Shown: piece after piece, positions 7,238 to 16,726 of the stretch
Position numbering within the stretch: the stretch's first letter is position 1
Layout: the number at the start of each line of letters is the position of its first letter
DNA from: Desulfococcus multivorans
Lineage (GTDB): Bacteria; Desulfobacterota; Desulfobacteria; Desulfobacterales; Desulfococcaceae
Assembly: GCF_001854245.1 (NCBI RefSeq)
Contig: NZ_CP015381.1
Location: 4,375,001-4,439,000 of the forward strand
DNA: 64,000 nucleotides
Direction of reading: 5' to 3'
Position numbers and translations under genes: made by a program
Notes under the pieces: generated by a model
Database searches by the model: none
Seen by the model: the letters and a program-made list of their open reading frames with translations, nothing else
What the model was told of the DNA's origin: nothing

Positions 7238-8684
7238 TCATAACCTGATTCAAACTGTCGTTAAAACCATTGTCCGGCATGATATGCTCACGCCGGGAGA
7301 TGTTGTTCTGGTGGGTGTTTCAGGTGGTCCGGATTCCGTCGCCCTTCTTCATGTCCTGGTCCGGATAGCTGAACGATTGTCATTCTCCATCGGCGTGGCG
7401 CACCTCAATCACGGACTCCGCGGCGGGGCTTCCGACGGAGACGCCCGATTCGTGGCTGAGATCGCCGATGCACTTCATCTACCCTGCCACTCCGCGCGTC
7501 GGGAGGTAGCGGCTTATCGGCGGACCCGAAAACTTTCACCTGAAGAGGCGGCTCGCAGTGCGCGGTATGAATTCTTCGAGGACACTGCCGTAAGCCATGG
7601 ATACAACAAGATCGCACTCGGTCATCATGCCGACGACAATGCAGAACTCGTCATGATGTACCTTCTCCGAGGCAGCGGACCCGCAGGCATCGCAGGGATA
7701 CCGCCCGTCCGGGACGGTCGTTATGTAAGACCGATGTCAAATGTCAGCCGACGACAAATCATCGCTTTTCTATCGAAAAACGGGATTGGATACCGCATCG
7801 ATGGGTCCAACGCCGATGTGCGCTTTACGAGAAATCGCATCCGACATCGGTTGATCCCAATGCTTCAAAAGGACTACAATCCAAGGATTTCCCACACCCT
7901 GAATCGCCTGGCTGACATCCTCAGGGCCGAAGAGGAATGGCTGGATCCCCTTGTCCGGGAAATGTTCGAGCGTTGTCGGTTGAAGGGAAGTGTCGATTCC
8001 GTCGTCCTTTCCGTGCCGGAGCTCGACAGGATCGGATTGGCACCCCGGCGGCGGATAATCCGCATGGCTATTTCGAGGATCAAAGGTGATCTTCGGCGAA
8101 TCGAGCTGGCGCATATCGACCGGGTGTCGGTGGAGATGCTGGCGGTCTCTTCCGTGCGGACAAAGACCATCCACCTGCCGGATCGGATCAGGGTAACCCG
8201 GACGGATGCAGCGCTTTGCATCTGCCGTGAATCGGTCCCGCTCCGGCGAATGTCCCTGTCATCATCGCCCCCGGATTACGACTATCAGGTAGCCGACGTT
8301 CCAACCCATCGGAAACCGACAGAACTCCGGATCGCGGAGATCGGTGGGCGGTTGCAGTTTTCAATGGCGTCCGTCGAAGACGTGGACGGCTGGCGAAAGA
8401 CATCTCCAGATACCGCATTTTTCGACATGGCAGCGATCCATTTTCCTTTGACCGTCAGGAATTTCAGACCCGGTGACCGGTTCACCCCGCTGGGATTTTC
8501 AGGAACACAGAAGTTGAAAGCATTTTTCATCAACAACAAGATCCCCGTCGCGTTACGTCGGCAATGTCCCCTGTTGTTGAGCGATGAAAAGATTATCTGG
8601 GTCGTGGGGCACAGGATCGCCGAAAAGGCCAAAGTCGTCGCATCCAGCAAAAACCTGCTTAAGGTACAACTTTTGCTTGCCTAA
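7212..8684 (+). CDS. tilS: tRNA(Ile)-lysidine synthase
   Basis: 490 aa from ATG 7212, which overlaps the previous gene. The PP-loop SGGPDS is at residues 37-42, followed by LNHGLRGGASDGD and the family signature GHHADDNAE. The C-terminal part carries the TilS substrate domain (RNFRPGDRFTPLG, then KLKAFFINNKIP and WVVGHRIAEKAKV). The enzyme adds lysine to C34 of the CAU-anticodon isoleucine tRNA so that it reads AUA. It is an essential cytoplasmic ATP-dependent enzyme. The arrangement tilS-ftsH is common in bacteria. No strong ribosome-binding site is seen, consistent with coupling to the upstream gene. Confidence 0.95.
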   Translation: MKKSPFTCDHNLIQTVVKTIVRHDMLTPGDVVLVGVSGGPDSVALLHVLVRIAERLSFSIGVAHLNHGLRGGASDGDARFVAEIADALHLPCHSARREVAAYRRTRKLSPEEAARSARYEFFEDTAVSHGYNKIALGHHADDNAELVMMYLLRGSGPAGIAGIPPVRDGRYVRPMSNVSRRQIIAFLSKNGIGYRIDGSNADVRFTRNRIRHRLIPMLQKDYNPRISHTLNRLADILRAEEEWLDPLVREMFERCRLKGSVDSVVLSVPELDRIGLAPRRRIIRMAISRIKGDLRRIELAHIDRVSVEMLAVSSVRTKTIHLPDRIRVTRTDAALCICRESVPLRRMSLSSSPPDYDYQVADVPTHRKPTELRIAEIGGRLQFSMASVEDVDGWRKTSPDTAFFDMAAIHFPLTVRNFRPGDRFTPLGFSGTQKLKAFFINNKIPVALRRQCPLLLSDEKIIWVVGHRIAEKAKVVASSKNLLKVQLLLA

Positions 8685-8746
8685 TTTGCAATGATGGTTA
8701 GAATAGTTCAATTGTACCCATAATTACGTTGAGGAGGGATTTTTCC

Positions 8747-10693
8747 TTGAACCCGTTTTACAAAAATTTGGCTTTGTGGCTGGTCATCACCCTGATGATG
8801 ATCATGCTCTATAACTTGTTCAATCAACAGAATCTGGCCGAAACCAACGTCAGCTACACCGAATTTTTGGGAATGGTTAATGCGGGCGAGGTTTCGGAAG
8901 TGACCATACAGGGACAGGAAATCGTCGTCACGGATAGAAACCGAAAACGTTTCAAGGTCTACGCACCCGAGGACAACGACCTGATCCGCAGGCTGGAAAA
9001 CAAGGATGTCGTTATCAAGGCCAGGCCTCCGGCTGAATCTCCCTGGTACATGACAGTCCTCGTTTCCTGGTTTCCCATGATGATCCTGATCGGGGTATGG
9101 ATATTCTTCATGCGCCAGATGCAGTCAGGAGGCGGAAAGGCGATGTCCTTCGGGAAAAGCCGTGCCCGCCTGATGACGGACCAGTCGGCCAAGGTAACCT
9201 TCGACGATGTTGCCGGCATTGACGAGGCCAAGGAGGAGTTGGGAGAGATTGTCGAATTCCTTAAGGATCCGAAAAAATTCACTCGACTGGGTGGACGGAT
9301 CCCCAAAGGCGTTCTGCTTATGGGACCTCCGGGAACAGGCAAAACACTTCTTGGACGGGCCATTGCCGGTGAGGCCGGCGTACCGTTTTTCAGTATCAGT
9401 GGATCGGACTTCGTCGAGATGTTCGTGGGTGTAGGGGCCTCCCGCGTTCGGGACCTGTTTCTCCAGGGCAAAAAAAATGCACCCTGCATCATCTTCATCG
9501 ACGAGATTGACGCCGTAGGGCGACACCGCGGCGCCGGTCTTGGCGGCGGCCATGATGAACGGGAGCAGACCCTTAACCAGCTTCTGGTGGAAATGGACGG
9601 TTTCGAGTCCAATGAAGGCGTCATTCTGGTGTCTGCCACCAACCGCCCCGACGTTCTGGATCCGGCTTTGATGCGACCGGGGCGTTTCGACCGTCAGGTG
9701 GTGGTCTCCCTTCCGGATGTCAGAGGTCGGGAAAAGATACTCAAAGTACACATGAAAAAAACCCTCATCGCAAACGATGTAGATCCCGTGACCCTCGCCA
9801 AGGGCACGCCCGGATTTTCAGGGGCCGATCTGGAAAACCTGGTCAACGAGGCAGCCCTTTACGCTGCCAAACGGGATGCGGAAAAGGTCGCCATGGTCGA
9901 TTTCGAGGAAGCCAAGGACAAGGTCTACATGGGGCTCGCGCGAAAATCCAAGGTTATCAAGGACGAAGACCGAAAGGTGACGGCCTACCATGAAGGCGGA
10001 CACGCCCTCGTAGCCCGCTTTATGCCCCATACCAGCGTCGTGAACAAAATTACGATTATTCCCCGCGGTCGGGCCGCGGGCGTGACGTGGTTTCTACCGG
10101 AGGAACAAGACTTCAAATACAAGGATCAGCTGGAAAGCGAATTGGCCGTGGCCTTCGGCGGCCGGGCCGCGGAGGAAATTATCTTCAAGCGGATCAGCAC
10201 GGGAGCCTCCAATGACATCAAACAAGCCACCGAAATAGCCCAGAACATGATTCGGGCCTGGGGGATGAGCGAAAAACTGGGCCCCCTCTCGTACGCCAAG
10301 GGAGAAGAGCAGGTTTTCCTCGGTCGGGAGATCGCCCAGCATCGAGACTACTCCGAAGAGACGGCTCGGCTCATTGACAGTGAAGTATCCGCCCTCATCA
10401 ACGGCGCCTACCAACAAGCACGTAAGGTCCTCGAGGAAAACATGGACATTCTGCATAAGCTTGCGGAACTTTTGTTGGAAAAGGAAACCGTTATGGGATC
10501 TGAACTGAACGACCTGATCCTGACGATGCGCCCCGGCATCCGCCTCCCGTCGTTTCATCCTTCACCGGAAAACAAAGACGATGCCGATGACGCCTCTGCC
10601 GATGAATCCGACACCCTGAAACAAAAGTCGGACACTCCGGACGATGTGTCCGACTCCGGCAACGATGATCCCGAGCGACGCGGCAAGCATTAG
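8747..10693 (+). CDS. ftsH: ATP-dependent zinc metalloprotease FtsH
   Basis: 648 aa using TTG 8747, which sits 7 nt after GAGGAGGG; the ribosome-binding site decides this start. Two membrane segments flank a short periplasmic domain. The AAA+ module has Walker A GPPGTGKT (about residue 195), Walker [12 protein letters not shown] and the second region of homology ending RPGRFDR. The zinc site HEGGH is in [13 protein letters not shown]. The C-terminus is an acidic Asp/Ser-rich tail of ~45 residues. FtsH degrades unassembled membrane proteins and short-lived regulators at the inner membrane. folP follows 20 nt downstream. Confidence 0.97.
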   Translation: MNPFYKNLALWLVITLMMIMLYNLFNQQNLAETNVSYTEFLGMVNAGEVSEVTIQGQEIVVTDRNRKRFKVYAPEDNDLIRRLENKDVVIKARPPAESPWYMTVLVSWFPMMILIGVWIFFMRQMQSGGGKAMSFGKSRARLMTDQSAKVTFDDVAGIDEAKEELGEIVEFLKDPKKFTRLGGRIPKGVLLMGPPGTGKTLLGRAIAGEAGVPFFSISGSDFVEMFVGVGASRVRDLFLQGKKNAPCIIFIDEIDAVGRHRGAGLGGGHDEREQTLNQLLVEMDGFESNEGVILVSATNRPDVLDPALMRPGRFDRQVVVSLPDVRGREKILKVHMKKTLIANDVDPVTLAKGTPGFSGADLENLVNEAALYAAKRDAEKVAMVDFEEAKDKVYMGLARKSKVIKDEDRKVTAYHEGGHALVARFMPHTSVVNKITIIPRGRAAGVTWFLPEEQDFKYKDQLESELAVAFGGRAAEEIIFKRISTGASNDIKQATEIAQNMIRAWGMSEKLGPLSYAKGEEQVFLGREIAQHRDYSEETARLIDSEVSALINGAYQQARKVLEENMDILHKLAELLLEKETVMGSELNDLILTMRPGIRLPSFHPSPENKDDADDASADESDTLKQKSDTPDDVSDSGNDDPERRGKH

Positions 10694-10713
10694 TCGTCCA
10701 TAGAAAGAATCTC

Positions 10714-11592
10714 ATGAAACACTATACGTTAACCCTGAAAAACCGTCAGATGGAATTGGGAGAGCGGACCTGCATTATGGGAATTCTCAACATTACCCCA
10801 AATTCCTTCTCTGACGGCGGGCGTTTTTTCGACACTGAAACCGCCTTGGCCCATGCGGAGCAGATGGCCCGTTCAGGGGCCGATATCATCGACATCGGCG
10901 GGGAGTCCACCCGGCCTTTTTCCGATCCTGTTTCCCCTGAAGAAGAGATCAAACGGGTTGTACCGGTCATCGAGAAGCTTTCCGAACGCATCGATATCCC
11001 CATCTCCATCGACACCACCAAGGCGTCGGTGGCCCGCCAGGCCATTGCAGCCGGAGCCGCCGTCATCAACGATATTTCCGGTCTTCGCCTGGATCCGGAA
11101 ATTGCCGAGGTTGCGGCACAGTATGGCGCACCCCTGATTCTGATGCACATGAAGGGAACGCCCAAAACCATGCAGGCACATCCGCATTACGACGACCTGA
11201 TCGGCGAAATCGGGGAGTTTCTCGAAAACGCCATTGCAAAGGCACGAGCCGCCGGTGTTCCCCAAAACCGCATCATCGCCGATCCGGGGATCGGATTCGG
11301 AAAGACACTGTCCCACAACCTCTGCCTGATCAACCGTCTGAACGCTTTTGAACGCCTGGATGTACCGATCCTGGTAGGCTCTTCCCGAAAATCTTTTATC
11401 CGCAGCCTCCTCAGAAAGAACGATCAGCCGGATATCGATCCGGCCCACCCTCGGGTGGAAACCGGCACCCAGGCCACCGTGGCGGCCGCTATCCTGAGGG
11501 GCGCACACATCGTTAGAGTCCACGATGTGGAAAATACCGTCGTTACCGCGAGAATCATCGATGCCATACGAAACGTTTCCGACAACCCATGA
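10714..11592 (+). CDS. folP: Dihydropteroate synthase
   Basis: 292 aa. The pterin-binding signatures are clear: GILNITPNSFSDGG, then GADIIDIGGESTRP and PISIDTTKASVA, with DPGIGFGKT and LVGSSRKSFI towards the end. The enzyme joins p-aminobenzoate to 6-hydroxymethyl-dihydropterin diphosphate in folate synthesis and is the sulfonamide target. The ribosome-binding site (AGAAAGAA) is weak. It follows ftsH closely, a frequent bacterial arrangement, and is followed by a TPR lipoprotein on the same strand. Confidence 0.97.
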   Translation: MKHYTLTLKNRQMELGERTCIMGILNITPNSFSDGGRFFDTETALAHAEQMARSGADIIDIGGESTRPFSDPVSPEEEIKRVVPVIEKLSERIDIPISIDTTKASVARQAIAAGAAVINDISGLRLDPEIAEVAAQYGAPLILMHMKGTPKTMQAHPHYDDLIGEIGEFLENAIAKARAAGVPQNRIIADPGIGFGKTLSHNLCLINRLNAFERLDVPILVGSSRKSFIRSLLRKNDQPDIDPAHPRVETGTQATVAAAILRGAHIVRVHDVENTVVTARIIDAIRNVSDNP

Positions 11593-11661
11593 GGCTTTCG
11601 CCCCGTCCGCACCCGGATCACGCCGGGGATACCGCTGACGCCCTATGATGAGAACGAGGAC

Positions 11662-12429
11662 ATGACCAGCAGAAAACGGATCGGGATGATCATCATTCTG
11701 ATGATCGCCGTCATGGTTTCTTGTGCGCCAGGGAACAAGGTGTTGACGAATCGCCGGGCAGAGGCTTCCAGGGATCTGGGAGAGGCCTACATGCAGGAAG
11801 GAAACTACTCCGCCGCCCTGAGAGAACTTCTCAAAGCTGAAAAGGCTTTGCCGGCGGACCCTTTTGTCAAGAACGATCTGGGCCTGGTCTATCTCGCCAA
11901 GGAACGGCCCGAAACGGCCGTCAACTACTTCAAGAAAGCCATCGCCCTCAATCCTGATTACGCACCGGCACGAAACAACCTCGGTACGGCCTATCTCGCC
12001 CTTAAGGACTGGGATGCGGCCATCAAGACGCTGACGGTGCTGACGGATGACCTTCTCTATGCATCCCCCCATCTCCCTCTCTACAACCTGGGCCAAGCCT
12101 ATTACAACAAGCGGAATTTTACCACGGCCCTCAAATATTATCAGGAGGCTTTGGAGCGAAACCCTCAATTCGTTCTGGCCTATCGCGGTATGGGCCAGAC
12201 ATACATGGTTATGAACCAGTTTCCCAAGGCCATCGAAAACTTTGAAAAGGGTCTGGAGATCGCGCCGCGGTTTCCGCCGCTCTATCTCAATCTTGCCGAG
12301 GCTTACCAGGCGGCCCGAAATCGCCGGGCGGCCGTCGAAACATACCAGAAAGTGATCGCCCTCTTCCCCCATACGGAATACGCCGAAGCAGCCCGGAAAA
12401 GACTCGCGAACGAACGCGAACCGATATGA
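11662..12429 (+). CDS. TPR-repeat lipoprotein, PilF/PilW-like
   Basis: 255 aa. A signal peptide ends in the lipobox MVSC (Cys21), so it should be lipid-anchored. About six tetratricopeptide repeats fill the rest (for example NDLGLVYLAKERPETAVNYF and NPDYAPARNNLGTAYLALKD). Size and layout resemble PilF/PilW, the outer-membrane lipoprotein that helps assemble the type IV pilus secretin, but no pilus gene is in the window, so that role is only a possibility. It is convergent with the methionine gamma-lyase-like gene, with 17 bp between the two stops. Confidence 0.85.
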   Translation: MTSRKRIGMIIILMIAVMVSCAPGNKVLTNRRAEASRDLGEAYMQEGNYSAALRELLKAEKALPADPFVKNDLGLVYLAKERPETAVNYFKKAIALNPDYAPARNNLGTAYLALKDWDAAIKTLTVLTDDLLYASPHLPLYNLGQAYYNKRNFTTALKYYQEALERNPQFVLAYRGMGQTYMVMNQFPKAIENFEKGLEIAPRFPPLYLNLAEAYQAARNRRAAVETYQKVIALFPHTEYAEAARKRLANEREPI

Positions 12430-12446
12430 CATAGAAAGGATAGACG

Positions 12447-13637
12447 TCAGGAAATACCGTCCAGGGCCTGCTTGAGATCGCCCATGATGTCATCGGGGTG
12501 TTCGAGGCCGACGGATAGACGGATGAGTCCGTCCGAGATGCCCGCCAGTCGTCTCTCTGCCGGGGAATAAACGGCGTGGGTCATGGAGGCGGGATGTTGG
12601 ATGAGGGTTTCACAATCCCCCAGGCTCACCGCAAGAGTACATAAGGTTACGGTGTTCATCACCGTCTTTCCGGCAGGAATCCCACCGCGCACCTCGAACG
12701 CAATCATGCCCCCATACTTTTTCATCTGCCGCCGGGCAACCATATGCCCCGGATGGGTGGGCAGACCCGGGTAGAAAACCGCCGCCACCCGGGGATGAGA
12801 AGAGAGACGTTCTGCGATGGTGAAAGCGCTGTCGCTATGACGCGCCATCCGGAGGGCCAATGTCTTGATCCCTCTCAGGATCAACCATGCGTTGAATGGA
12901 CTCATGACCGGTCCGAAATGCTTCATGTAGGATGCCTTGATATGCCGAATCATTCGATCGCTTCCCACAATGACCCCTCCGATGAGATCCCCGTGGCCGC
13001 CCAGATATTTCGTGGCGGAATGAATCACCAGGTCCGCTCCCAGAGCGAGAGGATGCTGCAGGTAAGGCGAGGCGAACGTATTGTCGACGACGAGTGGGAT
13101 CCCATGAAACCCGGCCACGTCTGCCCATAAGGAGATGTCAATGATGTCGAGGGTCGGGTTTGCGGGAGTTTCAACATAGAGAAATCGGGTTTTGGCATCT
13201 ATTCGCTGCTCGATCTCTTCTCGGATACCGCTTAGCCGGGGTGAAATGAAACGGGCACGGATATCGAACCGCGCCAGGTCGGTATTGAACAGCGCGAAGG
13301 TTCCGCCGTACACGGTGCTGCAGGAGACAAAATTATCGCCGGGAGCTGCCAGGGTCATCGCCACGGCGGCAACGGCAGCCATGCCCGAAGCCGTGGCTGC
13401 CGAAGACTCCCCACCTTCAAGGACAGCGATTTTTCTTTCCAGAAGATCTACGGTAGGATTGCCGAGACGGGTATATATGTATCCGTCACGCTTTCCTGAA
13501 AAAAGGTCGGCACCCTGATCCACATCCTGAAATTTGAAGGTGGAAGTCATATGAATCGGGGGAACAAGATCAAGGGACGTGACAGGTTCCGCATGAATCC
13601 CGTGAACGATTTCCGTCTCTCTGGTGAGTTTTTTCAT
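12447..13637 (-). CDS. Methionine gamma-lyase-like PLP enzyme
   Basis: 396 aa from ATG 13637, preceded by AGGAG; the frame runs on upstream without support. It is a Cys/Met-metabolism PLP enzyme: Tyr110 in VYGGTFALF, the Schiff-base lysine K210 in HSATKYLGGHGD, and a C-terminal SLGDCETLIQHPASMTH followed by GLIRLSVGLE. Overall it tracks Pseudomonas methionine gamma-lyase closely. The active-site cysteine of classical MGLs (Cys116 in YGC) is replaced by Gly112, so substrate preference may differ. The family splits methionine to methanethiol, 2-oxobutyrate and ammonia; relatives work on cystathionine or O-acetylhomoserine. The gene stands alone, with a leader of unknown content (13638-13880). 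Confidence 0.85.
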   Translation of the reverse strand: MKKLTRETEIVHGIHAEPVTSLDLVPPIHMTSTFKFQDVDQGADLFSGKRDGYIYTRLGNPTVDLLERKIAVLEGGESSAATASGMAAVAAVAMTLAAPGDNFVSCSTVYGGTFALFNTDLARFDIRARFISPRLSGIREEIEQRIDAKTRFLYVETPANPTLDIIDISLWADVAGFHGIPLVVDNTFASPYLQHPLALGADLVIHSATKYLGGHGDLIGGVIVGSDRMIRHIKASYMKHFGPVMSPFNAWLILRGIKTLALRMARHSDSAFTIAERLSSHPRVAAVFYPGLPTHPGHMVARRQMKKYGGMIAFEVRGGIPAGKTVMNTVTLCTLAVSLGDCETLIQHPASMTHAVYSPAERRLAGISDGLIRLSVGLEHPDDIMGDLKQALDGIS

Positions 13638-13887
13638 CCGAAAGGCTCCTTTTTCTATAGGTCCCAGGAATTGGGAAAACAGTCTTCCACAGGCAGTTGT
13701 CCGAGATTGGTGCTGTCGAAGGATCAATCCAGGTTCATTATTGACAGGCCGCAGTCTCTTTTTCAAGCCATTCATGCGGCTTCATTCACTCCGGGTCTGC
13801 TTTTCCCGGCCGAACGATTGGGAGCGGGCCACCGGGTCTCTCGTGTCTTTTTGCTGCAGATTTAACGGCTTATCGTTTTTAACATTT

Positions 13888-13903
13888 TCTCAATATGTAG
13901 TGG
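13888..13903. promoter_or_regulatory. NrdR box 1
   Basis: TCTCAATATGTAGTGG matches the NrdR consensus ACACWATATATWGTGT at 12 of 16 positions. It is upstream of nrdJ and its centre is 32 bp from box 2, the three-turn spacing typical of NrdR operator pairs. Confidence 0.75.
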
Positions 13904-13914
13904 AACAAAATGTA

Positions 13915-13943
13915 TTGACATACAATATATTGTGTCATATTGT
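13915..13943 (+). promoter_or_regulatory. Likely nrdJ promoter
   Basis: TTGACA (13915-13920) with TATTGT at 13938-13943 after 17 nt. NrdR box 2 fills the spacer and box 1 lies upstream, so bound NrdR would block RNA polymerase. The -10 element is weak. A leader of about 270 nt follows, containing a nested palindrome around GATCCGCAATCGATTACGGA (14160-14181) but no B12 riboswitch that I can recognise. Confidence 0.6.
13920..13935. promoter_or_regulatory. NrdR box 2
   Basis: ATACAATATATTGTGT matches the NrdR consensus at 14 of 16 positions and contains the perfect palindrome ACAATATATTGT. It lies between the -35 and -10 elements of the likely nrdJ promoter. Confidence 0.85.
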
Positions 13944-14220
13944 TCATATTATATAGAATAAATCATAAAATCAACATTACAGGCCAGACCTCGAAATCCC
14001 CTATGAATGATCGTGTTGAGCGACACATGTTGATAATTCCTAAAGATTCCGAGCGCTGTTCAGATGCCGTCGCTTCAAGTCGAATGTTTTCCCATCGCTC
14101 GGATCGTTGCGAGCCTCCCGTTAAAAGACAAGATCTCCTGCTCGAAAACCGGTAAGCACCGATCCGCAATCGATTACGGATCCAAACAGCTGACCCAGAA
14201 TCCCAATGGAGAAAATTGGC

Positions 14221-16698
14221 ATGTCACAAATCCGTAAAATTTTAGTGACTGAAAAAGAACGGTTGATATTGAATACCCACCTATGGGATGACCGTCAATT
14301 TTCAGACATCTTTGTTCGTCACAACCCCGTCACCAGGGATCAAGCCGTGAGTATCAGTCGCTTTCTGCGGGAGGTGATCGGGAAGATGGAAGAGGAAACC
14401 ATTCCCCTGCCGCTCATCGACGAGATGATCCGGGAAAAAGCCATGTTATTGGGGTATCCGCATGTTTCTCCTTTAAAATTGGATAATGCCATGTTTCAAA
14501 ACAACGGACCGATAATTTCCGGCAATGCAAAAGTGGTCCTGGAAAGGCGGTATCTGAGGAAAAACGATCAGGGGGATCCCATCGAGACGCCGACGGACAT
14601 GTTTCGCAGGGTCGCTCATCATGTTGCCCAAGCGGAAATGCGTTACGGCGGTTCTGAGACCGCAGCGGAAATGGAAGCCATCTTCTACAGCATGATGACG
14701 GAGTTTCGGTTTCTGCCCAATTCACCCACCCTCATGAACGCCGGCCGCAGGCTCGGACAGTTGGCCGCCTGCTTTGTCCTTCCGGTGGAGGACAGCATGG
14801 AAGGGATATTCGATGCACTCAAGCATGCCGCCATCATTCACAAATCGGGCGGCGGCACCGGTTTTTCCTTTTCACGGTTGCGTCCGAAAAACAGTCGTGT
14901 GGGAACTACCGGCGGCGTGGCGTCAGGGCCTGTCTCCTTCATGAAGGTTTTCAACACCGCCACGGAACAGGTAAAACAGGGCGGCACCCGGCGGGGCGCT
15001 AACATGGCTATCCTTCGGGTCGACCATCCGGATATTCTGGAATTCATCCAATGCAAAGAAAAAGACAGTGATCTCAACAACTTCAACATATCTGTCGGCA
15101 TTACGGATGCGTTCATGGATGCCCTGAAAAAAGGGTCCGACTATGATCTCATCGATCCTCGGGAAAAGCGGATTACAAAAAAACTCTCAAGCATCGAGGT
15201 CTTTGATACCCTCGTTTATCACGCCTGGAAAAATGGTGATCCGGGGATTGTTTTTCTCGATCGGATCAACCGGGACAATCCCACGCCCGCTCTTGGCGAA
15301 ATCGAAAGCACCAACCCCTGCGGCGAACAGCCTCTGCTGCCTATGGAATCCTGTAATCTGGGTTCTGTCAACCTTGCCAAATTCGTTATGGAGAAAGAGG
15401 GCGCAGCCGTCATCGATTTCGAAGGGCTGTCACAAACGATCTACCATGCAATCCGCTTTCTCGACGATGTGATCGACATGTCCCTTTATCCGATACCCGA
15501 AATTGAGCGAATGGTCAAAGGCAACCGCAAAATCGGCCTCGGAGTTATGGGGTTTGCCGATATGCTCTACCAGCTGGAAATTCCCTACAACAGCGAAAAG
15601 GGCATAGAGACCGCCGAAACCCTGATGAAATTCTTCCAGGACACCGCTCATGATGCGTCGAGGGCGTTGGCCGAGACTCGGGGAACCTTTGAAAACTTCG
15701 AGCAAAGCGTTTACAAGGATCGAGAGGGCTGCGCCTATCGGAACGCAACCACGACAACCATAGCCCCCACCGGAACGCTCAGCATCATCGCCGGATGCTC
15801 TTCGGGTATCGAACCGCTCTTTGCCCTGAGCTTCACCAGAACCATCATGGACAACGACGAGATGATCGAGGTCAACCCTGTTTTTGAGGCAACGGCCAGG
15901 ACCAGGGGATTCTACAGTCTCGAACTGATGAAAATGATTGCCCGGAAAGGCGGCATCCAGGGCCTGGGTAATATTCCCGAAGACGTCAAGCGAGTCTTCG
16001 TCACGGCTCACGACATCACGCCGGAATGGCATGTCCGCATGCAGGCCGCTTTTCAGAAATACACGGACAACGCCGTTTCGAAAACCGTCAATTTGCATAG
16101 GAACGCCGAAGTGGCCGATGTGATAAAGGTCTACAATCTGGCCTACGACCTCGGCTGCAAGGGTGTCACTATCTACCGGGACGGCAGCAAGGACAGACAG
16201 GTATTGTCCGTCAACAAAAACGAAACGAAGGCCAAACCCGTCGTCAAGGAGCGACCCGAAACGCTTGAGGGCTTTACAACGAAAATCAAAACCGGGCTGG
16301 GTGATCTCTATGTGACGGTTACGGAAATGGATGGACAACCCTTTGAGGTTTTTGCGACCATCGGCAAATCCGGTCGGTCCACCACGGCCAAAACCGAGGC
16401 CATCGGCCGTCTGATCTCCCTCGCCTTCAGATCGGGCATCAAGGTGGAAAAGGTGGTGGAACAGCTCAAGGGCATCGGCGGTGAGCATCCTATCTTCCAG
16501 AAGGGTGGGATTGTCCGCTCCATCCCCGATGCCATCAGCCAGATTCTGGAGAAGCGCTATCTGGCAGGCAAAAATAACGGGACCCACGATGTCGCCAATG
16601 ACATCATGGGAACCTCATGCCCCGAATGCGGAGAGCCCCTCAGTTTTGAGGAAGGTTGCATGCTTTGCCACTTCTGTGGTTACAGTAAATGCGGTTAA
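14221..16698 (+). CDS. nrdJ: Adenosylcobalamin-dependent (class II) ribonucleotide reductase
   Basis: 825 aa from ATG 14221 (GGAG 9 nt upstream); ATG 14206 would add five residues but has no site. Visible signatures: PNSPTLMNAG, then ACFVLPVEDSMEGI, HKSGGGTGFSFSRLRP, the active-site NPCGEQPLLPMESCNLGSVN and TIAPTGTLSIIAG. The C-terminus has a class II-type cysteine cluster (CPECGEP followed by CMLCHFCGYSKCG) that re-reduces the active site. The enzyme makes deoxyribonucleotides using a B12 radical, with or without oxygen, which suits an anaerobe. The paired NrdR boxes upstream indicate repression when (d)ATP is plentiful. The stop converges on the TauE-type gene. Confidence 0.97.
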   Translation: MSQIRKILVTEKERLILNTHLWDDRQFSDIFVRHNPVTRDQAVSISRFLREVIGKMEEETIPLPLIDEMIREKAMLLGYPHVSPLKLDNAMFQNNGPIISGNAKVVLERRYLRKNDQGDPIETPTDMFRRVAHHVAQAEMRYGGSETAAEMEAIFYSMMTEFRFLPNSPTLMNAGRRLGQLAACFVLPVEDSMEGIFDALKHAAIIHKSGGGTGFSFSRLRPKNSRVGTTGGVASGPVSFMKVFNTATEQVKQGGTRRGANMAILRVDHPDILEFIQCKEKDSDLNNFNISVGITDAFMDALKKGSDYDLIDPREKRITKKLSSIEVFDTLVYHAWKNGDPGIVFLDRINRDNPTPALGEIESTNPCGEQPLLPMESCNLGSVNLAKFVMEKEGAAVIDFEGLSQTIYHAIRFLDDVIDMSLYPIPEIERMVKGNRKIGLGVMGFADMLYQLEIPYNSEKGIETAETLMKFFQDTAHDASRALAETRGTFENFEQSVYKDREGCAYRNATTTTIAPTGTLSIIAGCSSGIEPLFALSFTRTIMDNDEMIEVNPVFEATARTRGFYSLELMKMIARKGGIQGLGNIPEDVKRVFVTAHDITPEWHVRMQAAFQKYTDNAVSKTVNLHRNAEVADVIKVYNLAYDLGCKGVTIYRDGSKDRQVLSVNKNETKAKPVVKERPETLEGFTTKIKTGLGDLYVTVTEMDGQPFEVFATIGKSGRSTTAKTEAIGRLISLAFRSGIKVEKVVEQLKGIGGEHPIFQKGGIVRSIPDAISQILEKRYLAGKNNGTHDVANDIMGTSCPECGEPLSFEEGCMLCHFCGYSKCG

Positions 16699-16726
16699 GC
16701 CGAACGCGACGCGGTCTTACCGGGCA

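Noticed and set aside
10873-12432. 519-aa open frame on the minus strand
   Set aside because: It is antisense to folP and the TPR lipoprotein gene, both of which have clear family motifs and normal starts. Its sequence matches no family I know.
13638-13880. SAM or cobalamin riboswitch in the leader of the methionine gamma-lyase-like gene
   Set aside because: I compared the stretch with the conserved SAM-I and B12-box sequences and found no convincing match. A covariance-model search would settle it.
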